Shown piece by piece: positions 28,407 through 39,500 of a stretch of 64,000 nucleotides of DNA. The DNA is taken from assembly GCA_038277395.1 (NCBI GenBank), contig CM076190.1:127192197-127256196 (forward strand), written 5' to 3'. Below the pieces are notes generated by a model. That model saw nothing but the letters and a program-made list of their open reading frames with translations, made no database searches and had not been told where the DNA came from. Each line of letters opens with the position of its first letter. Within the stretch, counting starts at the first letter, position 1. Source of the stretch: Dryocosmus kuriphilus. Its lineage: Eukaryota; Arthropoda; Insecta; Hymenoptera; Cynipidae. A program made the translations under genes and the position numbers.

Positions 28407-29584
28407 TAGTTTAGCCGGAAAATTGATTTTTTGATTTTGTGAAAACAGTTTTTGATGTATAAAACCATAACCGTTGGTCAAAAGTGGCCGGTTAACGAAC
28501 TTGTCCTTACTTTTTACACTCTAAAGAAGTGTGCCAACGCGCAATCCAATCCGATTAGTCCTTCGAAAGTTATCGTGTCCACAGGCTACGACAACAACGA
28601 CGACTACGACAGACAGACACCAACGTAAAACCTTTTTTTTCGGATTCAGGGGGTTATGACACGTCGAGATTTCATGAAATCCGCAAAAGTCAGTTTTCAC
28701 ATAAAACTAATACCTTCTCATTGAGATGAGAATGTAATAATAAAAAAATTGCATTTTTCAGGCAAACTATGTAAAAAAAGAAGAAATTTACGTTTTAGAT
28801 ATAAATTCATTGATTGGTGAGCGCGAAACAGGTGATGAGAATGCGCCTGAGTAGCGGGCAGATTCTTCAATAACTTTTAACAACTTTTTATTGGCTGTAT
28901 AGTAATGTATTTTTTGATTAAAAGAACGGTGTTATACGTTTAATGAAGAAGGTATGGGTTGTCTCAAAAAAATGGTTTCAAGGGAATTTGTAGGTCCTTG
29001 GAAGGTGAATAATTCTGCTTCTTGATATTTTCACGTATCTCGCATACTTTTGCGGAAAAGTAGATTTTTTTATACGAATTAAATTATTTCACGAATAACT
29101 CAAAAACTACGCGTCTGATCGAAAAAAATGATAGAGAGCAAATTTGTAGAACCTTTTGAGGTGAACAATTTTACTTTCTCACATTTTTTTTGTATCTCTC
29201 ATAGTTTAGCCGGAAAATGGATTTTTTATTTTGTGAAAACCGTTTTTTGATGGATAAAACCATAACCGTTGGTCAAAAGTGGCCGGTTAACGAACTTGTC
29301 CTTACTTTTTACACTCTAAAGAAGTGTGCCAAAGCGCAATCCAATCCGATTAGTCCTTCGAAAGTTATCGTGTCCACAGTCTACGACAACAACGACGACA
29401 ACGACAGACAGACAGACACCAACGTAAAACCTTTTTTTTCGGATTCAGGGGGTCATGACACGTCGAGATTTCATGAAATCCGCGAAAGTCAGTTTTCACA
29501 TAAAACTAATACCTTCTCATTGAGATGAGAATGTAATAATAAAAAAATTGCATTTTTCAGGCAAACTATGTAAAAAATGAAGAA

Positions 29585-32500
29585 ATTTACGTTTTAGATA
29601 TAAATTCATTGATTGGTGAGCGCGAGACGGGTGACGAGAATGCGCCTGAGTAGCGGGCAGATTTTTCAATAACTTTTAATAACTTTTTATTGCCTGTATA
29701 GTAATGTCTTTTTTGATTAAAAGAACGGTATTATACGTTTAATGAAGAAAGTATGGGTTGTCTCAAAAAATGGTTTCAACTGAATTTGTAGGTTCTTGGA
29801 AGGTGAATAATTCTGCTTCTTGATATTTTCACGTATCTCGCATACTTTTGCGGAAAAGTAGATTTCTTTATACGAATTAAATTATTTCACGAATAACTCA
29901 AAAATTACGCGTCTGATCGAAAAAATGATAGAGAGCAAATTTGTAGAACTTTTCGAGGGGAACAATTTTACTTGCTTACATTTTTTTTGTCTCTCGTAGT
30001 TTAGCCGGAAAATTGATTTTTAATTTTGTGAAAACTGTTTTTGATGGATAAAATCAAAACCGTTGGTCAAAAGTGGCCGGTTAACGAACCTGTCCTTACT
30101 TTTTACACTCTAAAGAAGTGTGCCAAAGCGCAATCCAATCCGATTAGTCCTTCGAAAGTTATCGTGTCCACAGTCTACGACGACAACGACGACAACGACA
30201 GACAGACACCAACGTAAAACCTTTTTTTTCGGATTCAGGGGGTCATGACACGTCGAGATTTCATGAAATCCGCGAAAGTCAGTTTTCACATAAAACTAAT
30301 ACCTTCTCATTGAGATGAGATTGTAATAATAAAAAAATTGCATTTTTCAGGCAAACTATGTAAAAAATGAAGAAATTTACGTTTTAGATATAAATTCATT
30401 GATTGGTGAGCGCGAGACAGGTGATGAGAATGCGCCTGAGTAGCGGGCAGATTTTTCAATAACTTTTAATAACTTTTTATTGCCTGTATAGTAATGTATT
30501 TTTTGATTAAAAGAACGGTATTATACGTTTAATGAAGAAAGTATGGGTTGTCTCAAAAAAATGGTTTCAAGGGAATTTGTAGGTCCTTGGAAGGTGAATA
30601 ATTCTGCTTCTTGATATTTTCACGTATCTCGCATACTTTTGCGGAAAAGTAGATTTTTTTATACGAATTAACTTATTTCACGAATAACTCAAAAATTAGG
30701 CGTCTGATCGAAAAAATGATAGAGAGCAAATTTGTAGAACCTTTTGAGTTGAACAATTTTACTTTCTCACATTTTTTTTGTATCTCTCATAGTTTAGCCG
30801 GAAAATGGATTTTTTATTTTGTGAAAACCGTTTTTGATGGATAAAACCATAACCGTTGGTCAAAAGTGGCCGGTTAACGAACTTGTCCTTACTTTTTACA
30901 CTCTAAAGAAGTGTGCCAAAGCGCAATCCAATCCGATTAGTCCTTCGAAAGTTATCGTGTCCACAGTCTACGACAACAACGACGACAACGACAGACAGAC
31001 ACCAACGTAAAACCTTTTTTTTCGGATTCAGGGGGTCATGACACGTCGAGATTTCATGAAATCCGCGAAAGTCAGTTTTCACATAAAACTAATACCTTCT
31101 CATTGAGATGAGAATGTAATAATAAAAAAAAAATTGCATTTTTCAGGCAAACTATGTAAAAAATGAAGAAATTTACGTTTTAGATATAAATTCATTGATT
31201 GGTGAGCGCGAGACGGGTGATGAGAATGCGCCTGAGTAGCGGGCAGATTTTTCAATAACTTTTAATAACTTTTTATTGCCTGTATAGTAATGTATTTTTT
31301 GATTAAAAGAACGGTATTATACGTTTAATGAAGAAAGTATGGGTTGTCTCAAAAAATGGTTTCAACTGAATTTGTAGGTTCTTGGAAGGTGAATAATTCT
31401 GCTTCTTGATATTTTCACGTATCTCGCATACTTTTGCGGAAAAGTAGATTTTTTTATACGAATTAAATTATTTCACGAATAACTCAAAAATTACGCGTCT
31501 GATCGAAAAAATGATAGAGAGCAAATTTGTAGAACTTTTCGAGGGGAATAATTTTACTTGCTTACATTTTTTTTGTCTCTCGTAGTTTAGCCGGAAAATT
31601 GATTTTTTAATTTTGTGAAAACTGTTTTTGATGGATAAAACCAAAACCGTTGGTCAAAAGTGGCCGGTTAACGAACCTGTCCTTACTTTTTACACTCTAA
31701 AGAAGTGTGCCAAAGCGCAATCCAATCCGATTAGTCCTTCGAAAGTTATCGTGTCCACAGTCTACGACAACAACGACGACAACGACAGACAGACACCAAC
31801 GTAAAACCTTTTTTTTCGGATTCAGGGGGTCATGACACGTCGAGATTTCATGAAATCCGCGAAAGTCAGTTTTCACATAAAACTAATACCTTCTCATTGA
31901 GATGAGATTGTAATAATAAAAAAATTGCATTTTTCAGGCAAACTATGTAAAAAATGAAGAAATTTACGTTTTAGATATAAATTCATTGATTGGTGAGCGC
32001 GAGACAGGTGATGAGAATGCGCCTGAGTAGCGGGCAGATTTTTCAATAACTTTTAATAACTTTTTATTGCCTGTATAGTAATGTATTTTTTGATTAAAAG
32101 AACGGTATTATACGTTTAATGAAGAAAGTATGGGTTGTCTCAAAAAATGGTTTCAAGGGAATTTGTAGGTCCTTGGAAGGTGAATAATTCTGCTTCTTGA
32201 TATTTTCACGTATCTCGCATACTTTTGCGGAAAAGTAGATTTTTTTATACGAATTAACTTATTTCACGAATAACTCAAAAATTACGCGTCTGATCGAAAA
32301 AATGATAGAGAGCAAATTTGTAGAACTTTTCGAGGGGAACAATTTTGCTTGCTTACATTTTTTTTGTATCTCGTAGTGTAGCCGGAAAATTGATTTTTTA
32401 ATTTTGTGAAAACTGTTTTTGATGGATAAAACCAAAACCGTTGGTCAAAAGTGGCCGGTTAACGAACCTGTCCTTACTTTTTACACTCTAAAGAAGTGTG

Positions 32501-32748
32501 CCAAAGCGCAATCCAATCCGATGAGTCCTTCGAAAGTTATCGTGTCCACAGACTACGACAACAACGACGACAACGACAGACACCAACGTAAAACCTTTTT
32601 TTTCGGATTCAGGGGGTCATGACACGTCGAGATTTCATGAAATCCGCGAAAGTCAGTTTTCACATAAAGCTAATACATTCTCATTGAGATGAGAATGTAA
32701 TAATAAAAAAATTGCATTTTTCAGGCAAACTATGTAAAAAATGAAGAA
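29585..32748 (+). repeat. Higher-order repeat: two dimers of about 1.59 kb
   Basis: Monomers at 29585 and 31171 share GCGAGACGGGTGA and the otherwise absent TTTCAACTGAATTTG. Those at 30375 and 31962 share a different state at both places. Alternation of the two types gives a dimeric unit of about 1,586 bp, distinct from the trimer to the left. Confidence 0.65.
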
Positions 32749-34269
32749 ATTTACGTTTTAGATATAAATTCATTGATTGGTGAACGCGAGACAGGTGATG
32801 AGAATGCGCCTGAGTAGCATGCAGATTTTTCAATAACTTTTAATAACTTTTTATTGCCTGTATAGTAATGTATTTTTTGATTAAGAGAACGGTATTATAC
32901 GTTTAATGAAGAAAGTATGGGTTGTCTCAAAAAATGGTTTCAAGGGAATTTGTAGGTTCTTGGAAGGTGAATAATTCTGCTTCTTGATATTTTCACGTAT
33001 CTCGCATACTTTTGCGGAAAAGTAGATTTTTTTATACGAATTAACTTATTTCACGAATAACTCAAAAATTACGCGTCTGATCGAAAAAATGATAGAGAGC
33101 AAATTTGTAGAACTTTTTGAGCTGAACAACTTTACTTGCTTACATTTTTTTTTGTCTCTCGTAGTTTAGCCGGAAAATTGATTTTTTGATTTTGTGAAAA
33201 CAGTTTTTGATGGATAAAACCATAACCGTTGGTCAAAAGTGGCCGGTTAACGAACTTGTCCTTACTTTTTACACTCTAAAGAAGTGTGCCAACGCGCAAT
33301 CCAATCCGATTAGTCCTTCGAAAGTTATCGTGTCCACAGGCTACGACAACAAACGACTACGACAGACAGACACCAACGTAAAACCTTTTTTTTCGGATTC
33401 AGGGGGTCATGACACGTCGAGATTTCATGAAATCCGCAAAAGTCAGTTTTCACATAAAACTAATACCTTCTCATTGAGATGAGAATGTAATAATAAAAAA
33501 ATTGCATTTTTCAGGCAAACTATGTAAAAAAAGAAGAAATTTACGTTTTAGATATAAATTCATTGATTGGTGAGCGCGAAACAGGTGATGAGAATGCGCC
33601 TGAGTAGCGGGCAGATTTTTCAATAACTTTTAACAACTTTTTATTGGCTGTATAGTAATGTATTTTTTGATTAAAAGAACGGTATTATACGTTTAATGAA
33701 GAAAGTATGGGTTGTCTCAAAAAATGGTTTCAAGGGACTTTGTAGGTCCTTGGAAGGTGAATAATTCTGCTTCTTGATATTTTCACGTATCTCGCATACT
33801 TTTGCGGAAAAGTAGATTTCTTTATACGAATTAAATTATTTCACGAATAACTCAAAAAACTACGCGTCTGATCGAAAAAATGATAGAGAGCAAATTTGTA
33901 GAACCTTTTGGGTGAACAATGTTACTTTCTCACATTTTTTTTGTATCTCTCATAGTTTAGCCGGAAAATGGATTTTTTATTTTGTGAAAACCGTTTTTGA
34001 TGGATAAAACCATAACCGTTGGTCAAAAGTGGCCGGTTAACGAACTTGTCCTTACTTTTTACACTCTAAAGAAGCGTGCCAAAGCGCAATCCAATCCGAT
34101 TAGTCCTTCGAAAGTTATCGTGTCCACAGTCTACGACAACAACGACGACAACGACAGACAGACACCAACGTAAAACCTTTTTTTTCGGATTCAGGGGGTC
34201 ATGACACGTCGAGATTTCATGAAATCCGCGAAAGTCAGTTTTCACATAAAACTAATACCTTCTCATTGA

Positions 34270-34274
34270 GATGA
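34270..34274. repeat. Target-site duplication GATGA (5' side)
   Basis: GATGA precedes the 5' LTR and is repeated directly after the 3' LTR (42469-42473). Removing one copy and the element gives CATTGAGATGAGAATG, exactly the satellite sequence seen in other monomers. Confidence 0.95.
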
Positions 34275-34580
34275 TGTCACATATAGTGACTTTCAACCCA
34301 TCAAATTATCTTTCCCAACGACCGTGGGAACGGAAGCAAATTCAGCAAAAATGGATAGCATTAGATCGTTGCACAGCCTCGCGGTGTGCGACGTTAAGCG
34401 CGGAAGAATACGCGAATCGGTGAGACAGGCCCCTCGTTTGGACAGTCAGAACTTGAACATCATGAGGTAAAGAACACACAGAGAGAGAAGGGAACAAATA
34501 AGGATCAAATATTAAATAAACACCAAGTTCATATGGAAATAGAAGGCTAATCATTTATACCCTACAGTTGAAACATAACA
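34275..34580 (+). repeat. 5' LTR (306 bp, TGT...ACA)
   Basis: Begins TGTCACATATAGTGAC and ends ACAGTTGAAACATAACA. I found no difference from the 3' LTR when reading the two side by side. A polyadenylation signal AATAAA lies at 34515-34520. A short reverse-strand frame of about 70 codons occurs in both LTRs and is not considered a gene. Confidence 0.95.
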
Positions 34581-34598
34581 GTGGTTCCAATACCGAGG
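34581..34598 (+). promoter_or_regulatory. Candidate tRNA primer-binding site
   Basis: TGGTTCCAATACCGAGG starts one base after the LTR. It begins with TGG, the complement of a tRNA CCA end, as expected for a minus-strand primer site. I could not match the rest to a particular tRNA with certainty. Confidence 0.6.
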
Positions 34599-34685
34599 TC
34601 GAATAAAAAGAGTCTGAATTGGCATATTAATCAGGAAATATTTATAGATCATGTTTTTAAAATTGACAGTTATCTACATGTGTAT

Positions 34686-34691
34686 GTAAGT
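34686..34691 (+). promoter_or_regulatory. Candidate 5' splice donor for a subgenomic env mRNA
   Basis: A strong donor hexamer GTAAGT lies in the leader, a few bases after an ATG at 34678-34680. Errantivirus env is made from a spliced RNA in the studied members. The donor phase is compatible with an AG at 39838-39839 just inside the open env frame, but that acceptor lacks a good pyrimidine tract. This is a prediction only. Confidence 0.45.
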
Positions 34692-35001
34692 AAACAAAAT
34701 CATATCTATACATATCCATATATGCATATAATTTTTCGCAATAAAAATTGATCCCCCGCGGGAAACTTTAAAACGCTCTACACGGTCAGGTAGACGTTCA
34801 TCGCCGTATTCGGAATACGAAAAAAATATAACATCAGTGAAAAAAGAAATAGAAAAAATAAACAGTGAAAAGGAAATTTCTGCACAAAAGAATCGGGATA
34901 AAATATTAGAGAACATTTCTTTCGGTTACATTGATTTCAAGCTTACTCCACTAAATTCAGAAAAACCAAGTGTTACTAAAAGTTTAGACTCAAACACGAT
35001 C

Positions 35002-36549
35002 ATGACACAAACTCCCTCTGTGAAGGAAATTTTAATTCAAGTGCCAAATTTTGATGGAGATTCCGAAAACGTCAACGCCTTTATTCGCGGGTGTGAAAGG
35101 GCAAGGGACAAATTGAAAAACACCCCCATATTAGAATTTTTAGATTTGATTTCCACCAAATTAACCGGAAAAGCACGGAAACTACTATCGTCGCGTTTAG
35201 ATTCGTACACTACTTACAGTGATTTTGAAAAAGACGTCAAGCGCACATTTCGTACCCCTAAAACAGAAGCCTTTTGGTCAAGTGAAATCAGTCGAGTGTT
35301 TCAGTGTGAGGACGAAAGAATAATTGACTATGCAAGTAAGGTGCAAACAATCGTGTCACAATATACTGAGGCAGTTAAAGAGAGTAATCCTCCAGAACCG
35401 ACTGAGAACATTTCTCCAAATGCAAAAGTCCTGATAGAAAATTTTCAAAGATATGCATTAAAACAATTTTTAAATGGTCTCTTAAGAAACATTCGAATTC
35501 AGGTAATAACGGGCGAACCTAAAACTCTGAAAGACGCGATCGACATAGCAATTCAGGTAGAACAGGACGAAATTGATCTCCAATATAGGGACAGACTCAG
35601 AAGGGGCAATAGCATTTCAGATAGTACAGAGAACTTAAAATCAGTTGCAAAAGTTCATTACTCTAACCCAGTTAGCACAGTTTTTGATAACACTCAAAGT
35701 CGGGCAAGCACATTCAATCAAAACAAAAGTAATAAAATCAGAAGTAATTCCCGCGATAGTCAAAATTCACGAGGAAGTCAAGGAAACTCATCTAGAAATA
35801 ATCACTCAAAATTTTGTAACCTTTGCGAGAGCAATACCCACGATCTCAGCGAATGTAGAACATTTAAAAGAATAAAGGAAAACCGGCAAAACAATAGGGG
35901 GAGAAATAGATATAGAAATCAATCAAATTCCCCGAATCGATACGACTCAAACAACCGTAGTCCAAATAGAGAGCGTTTTCAACCAAGACAAAACCGATAC
36001 GATGGTTGGTACAATCAAAACAGCAATCAACAACAAAATTTTGAAAATGAATCGGGATACCCTCCGAAGACTTATCAACAAAATCACCAAACAAGTTACC
36101 GGATAGAATCCCAACCAAATTTTCAACCAAATTATCAACCAAATTTTCAACCAAATTTTCAAGCAAATTATCAACCAAATTTTCAACCAAATTTTCAACC
36201 AAATTTTCAAGCAAAATTTCGAACAAATTTTCAACCTAATTTTCAGCCAAACTTTCAACAAAGTGAACAAAATCTTGAAACAAACCACCAATTGCACTAC
36301 AAACCAAATTATAACCCAAATTATCCGATTAGCAATGAGAATAACTACTACAGTAAGTTTAACGACTTTCACGCGTGTAACTCCTCTCCACAAAATCCTT
36401 TTGATAATCACGCATATAAGGAACACAAATCCTCCACAGATTCACAAAGTTTAAACACACAAGCGACTCGCCAGATGAGCGCGCAGGCGAGTGGCGAAAC
36501 AATGTTAAGACGTGCCACGGCGAAACTGAGCTTAGAAAACGAGCAGTAA
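35002..36549 (+). CDS. gag: Gag polyprotein of the LTR element
   Basis: About 515 residues from the first in-frame ATG at 35002; the frame is open further upstream but has no ATG there. The first half contains an insect-retroelement capsid-like region (around residues 15-200, with the FDGDSENVNAFIRGCE and GKARKLL stretches). A Ser/Asn/Arg-rich linker follows, then one zinc knuckle of form C-x2-C-x4-H-x4-C at 35815-35856 (about residues 272-285), expected to bind RNA. The C-terminal part is Asn/Gln-rich with a tandem QPNF repeat. It would form the particle core and package genomic RNA. It overlaps the pol frame by 130 bp and carries the frameshift site near its end. The frame is intact, in keeping with a young insertion. 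Confidence 0.9.
   Translation: MTQTPSVKEILIQVPNFDGDSENVNAFIRGCERARDKLKNTPILEFLDLISTKLTGKARKLLSSRLDSYTTYSDFEKDVKRTFRTPKTEAFWSSEISRVFQCEDERIIDYASKVQTIVSQYTEAVKESNPPEPTENISPNAKVLIENFQRYALKQFLNGLLRNIRIQVITGEPKTLKDAIDIAIQVEQDEIDLQYRDRLRRGNSISDSTENLKSVAKVHYSNPVSTVFDNTQSRASTFNQNKSNKIRSNSRDSQNSRGSQGNSSRNNHSKFCNLCESNTHDLSECRTFKRIKENRQNNRGRNRYRNQSNSPNRYDSNNRSPNRERFQPRQNRYDGWYNQNSNQQQNFENESGYPPKTYQQNHQTSYRIESQPNFQPNYQPNFQPNFQANYQPNFQPNFQPNFQAKFRTNFQPNFQPNFQQSEQNLETNHQLHYKPNYNPNYPISNENNYYSKFNDFHACNSSPQNPFDNHAYKEHKSSTDSQSLNTQATRQMSAQASGETMLRRATAKLSLENEQ
36113..36262 (+). repeat. In-frame 12-bp tandem repeat encoding QPNF/QPNY
   Basis: About a dozen copies of a CAACCAAATTTT-like unit near the gag 3' end, encoding Gln-Pro-Asn-Phe/Tyr. 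Some units are changed to QAN, QAK or RTN. The reverse strand reads as an open ENLV-type frame, a shadow of this repeat. Confidence 0.85.
36450..36492 (+). promoter_or_regulatory. Programmed -1 ribosomal frameshift signal (gag to pol)
   Basis: The heptamer TTTAAAC at 36450-36456 is in the exact gag phase required (U UUA AAC). Nine bases later ACTCGCC (36466-36472) pairs perfectly with GGCGAGT (36486-36492), a GC-rich 7-bp stem with a 13-base loop. The pol frame is -1 relative to gag and is open from 36420, so slippage here would create Gag-Pol. Heptamer, spacer and stem all match the classical signal described for retroviruses and coronaviruses. Confidence 0.88.
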
Positions 36550-39500
36550 TACAACTAAGTACTCAGGCTAATGCTCCCACAATATTATTAAAGAGCGAAC
36601 AATTTTTCTCAGAAAATTTAGAATTTATTCTCGATACGGGAGCTGAAATAAACGTCATAAAACGACAAACATTGCAGGAATGGTGTTGTATTGACGAACT
36701 AGTCCGCTTCGAAATAAACGGCGTAACTCCAGGTTTGGTTTTTTCAGAAGGTCAAATAATTATCAAATGCAATGACATTGATATTAAATTTCAAGTGGTT
36801 CCCAATTCATTTCCGATCAAAGAAATGGGAATTTTAGGTAATCCCTTTTTCCGGCAACAGCGAGCGAAAATTTGCTACGAATCCCAATGTTTGAAATTGC
36901 GTAAGCAAACTTTTCCATTTCATAGCGAAGAGTATTTTACATTACCACCACGTTCAAAGAAAATTATTTTCGTGAGAGTCGAAGACACCTCACTCACGGA
37001 AGGATTCCTTCCTGAGTTAGATGCAGGTCCAGGAATTCTTCTTGGCAATGCTCTGGTATCAATTAGAAATGGTGTTGCACATATACCCGTGTTTAATGTT
37101 ACCAGCGAAACTATCAAATTAATAACACCTTTTGCAAAAATTGAACCAACAGAATTGTCAGATGCAATACTGTTTGACGAAACAGTATTGGACAACGATG
37201 ATGCCTCCCAAAAAAAGATATTTCAGCTAAAAAATGAGCTTCCTTCAGAGGCACGAAAAAGATTGCAAATTCTAGAAGCGCTTTTGCCTATAGAACATTT
37301 AGATAAAGGCGAAAAATCGCATGTTTTAAAATTAAACGAACCATATACCCACTCCTATTATCTGCCTGGTGACAAATTATCGTACACCGACGCAGTCTAT
37401 CATAATATTTCGACGGTGGACGATAAACCTGTACACAAACAACCATATAGGCAACCCCATAGCCTCAAGGAGGAACTTCGCAGGCAAATTAAACAATTAC
37501 ACGACGATGAAATTATTCGGTCATCCTCTTCCCCTTACAGCTCACCAATACTACTAATTCCGAAGAAACCAGACCCAAAGGGTAACAAGCGTTGGAGATT
37601 GGTAGTAGACTTTAGAGCCCTAAATGAAAAAACAGCAGGCGATGCGTACCCACTGCCAAATATTCTTGATATACTTGACCAGTTGGGGGAAGCAAATTAT
37701 TTTTCAGTACTCGATCTGGCTATGGGATTTCATCAAATTCCAATGGATCCCTTAGACAGGCATAAAACAGCTTTTTCGACTCCTTTTGGTCATTTCGAAT
37801 ACAACCGCATGCCATTTGGCTTAAAGGGAGGCCCTGCCACTTTCCAACGCTTGATGGATGTTGTCTTGGCTGGTCTTCAAGGTATAGAAATGTTCGTGTA
37901 CATGGACGACATTATAATCTATGCTAAAAGCCTGGAAGAGCATGACAATAAATTTCATCGTCTTATGAGTCGTCTGCAAAGCGCAAACTTGAAATTGCAA
38001 CCGGAAAAATGTTTTTTCCTAAAAAGAGAGATATCATATTTGGGACACATCATCAGTAACCAACAAATTCGTCCAAATCCCGACAAAATTAACGCAGTAA
38101 AAAACTTTCCAGTCCCAAAGACGATTAAAAACGTTCGCCAATTTTTGGGACTGGCAGGTTATTACCGCAGGTTTATAAAAAACTTTTCAAAAATTACGAA
38201 ACCACTCTCAGATTTAACAAAACCAAGTATTCGGTTCGAATGGACAGAGCAATGCCAACAAGCTTTTGATTTTCTTAAACAAAAACTTTGCGAAGAGCCC
38301 ATTCTTCAATTACCAGACTTCGAAAAACCGTTTATATTAACTACTGACGCGTCAAACTTTGCCATAGGCGCCGTGCTTAGCCAAGGCGAAATTGGTAAAG
38401 ATCTACCAATTTCTTTCGCATCTCGACTTTTAGAACCTCGAGAAACGCGATACTCGACTATTGAGAGGGAATGCGCGGCAATAGCCTGGGGAGTTGAGCA
38501 TTATCGTGCTTATTTATATGGACGAAATTTTATCATTATCACAGATCACAAACCTTTAGAATACTTAAAAACAATCAATCATAACGCAACCAGACTCGCA
38601 AAATGGAGGTTTAAGCTCGATGATTACGAATATCAAATAAAATACAAGCCCGGAAAATATAATGTAAACGCGGACGCCCTGTCACGTAATCCGGTCACAA
38701 AAGAGGTCTCCGAAATATTAGCACTAACACCACGAGAAAATAACCAAGAGTCAAAGAAGCGTAACAGAGTGTCGGACTCCGATTCAAAACAATGTCAGGC
38801 AAGAAAGAAGAACAAAGAATTCCACCAGCCGAGTACAAGACTTCGTTCGGAAGACGAGTCGAGTGAAAATCCAAGACAAAAAAAATTAATTGCCCAGGAA
38901 CAGAGTGAATTACCAGCAAAAAGGAAAAGAGGTAGGCCAAGAAAGTTTCCAAACCAAGAAAAGACAGGAATACAAATCAAACGGAAAAGAGGTCGTCCTC
39001 GAAAGAATTTAATACAATCAGAATCCAAAGAAATAAGCAGTAAAGAGAAGACCCTAGGTAAAAACATCACCAGGAAAACATTGGTTTCGGAAGAATCTTC
39101 TATGGAATGGGAAAACATCTCAGAAACAGAAATCACCCCGATTTCATCAGCGGACGAAGAGGAGGATGAAAATCCTTTAGCAACTCCTCGAAGAATAGAT
39201 TTATCCGGAGATATCCCAAACAACAACCGTAAGGTACAAATCGAAGTCTCGGAAGAAAAAGAGGAAGCAGAAGAAGAAAAAGAAGCAGGGATAGAAGAAC
39301 GAGAAGTAGAAATACAGGAGGAACTACACAGAGGTAGAAACACGCAAGAAAAACCATTGCACATTGTTGAAGATGCGGTGGAAGAACCTCGTGACAGTCG
39401 ACCAGGGAAATCATCAAATTTAGACCAAGGAGAACAGAGCGATGCGGAATCATTCATAACAACGGCTGATCAATTGGAAAAACGTCGCAAAGAAATATTA

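Larger units (their letters stand above)
1..34274 (+). repeat. Satellite DNA array, left block (about 43 monomers of ~0.8 kb)
   Basis: Head-to-tail tandem repeat, all copies in one orientation. Using the landmark ATTTACG followed by TTTAGATATAAA, monomers begin near 1, 801, 1593, 2382, 3191, 3999, 4799, 5599, 6411, 7215, 8014, 8808, 9616, 10423, 11218, 12022, 12823, 13626, 14428, 15232, 16031, 16825, 17625, 18422, 19222, 20016, 20807, 21598, 22398, 23190, 23983, 24785, 25577, 26369, 27163, 27950, 28786, 29585, 30375, 31171, 31962, 32749 and 33539. Spacings are 787-812 bp except one of 836 bp caused by a poly-C insertion. The many short open frames here are the same shadow frames repeated in each monomer; they owe their Thr or Val runs to the CAA/CGA tract and are not genes. 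The array starts before the window, so its full length is unknown. Confidence 0.97.

Noticed and set aside
527..34200. Dozens of 60-118-codon frames with Thr-rich or Val-rich runs in the satellite
   Set aside because: They recur once per monomer on both strands from the same CAA/CGA tract, often start at non-ATG codons, and vary with tract frameshifts; no coding conservation.
1..34274. CRISPR array or bacterial repeat system
   Set aside because: Repeats are ~0.8 kb direct tandem copies without spacers, in clearly eukaryotic DNA.
34342..34554. Reverse-strand frame of 70 codons, repeated at 42230-42442
   Set aside because: It lies wholly within both LTRs and has no protein features; shadow of the LTR sequence.
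35864..36426. Reverse-strand frames with ENLV-type repeats opposite gag
   Set aside because: Mirror of the QPNF 12-bp repeat.
38795..39457. Long reverse-strand Ser-rich frame (220 codons) opposite the Pol tail
   Set aside because: Antisense of the Lys/Glu-rich tail, whose codon composition suppresses reverse stops.
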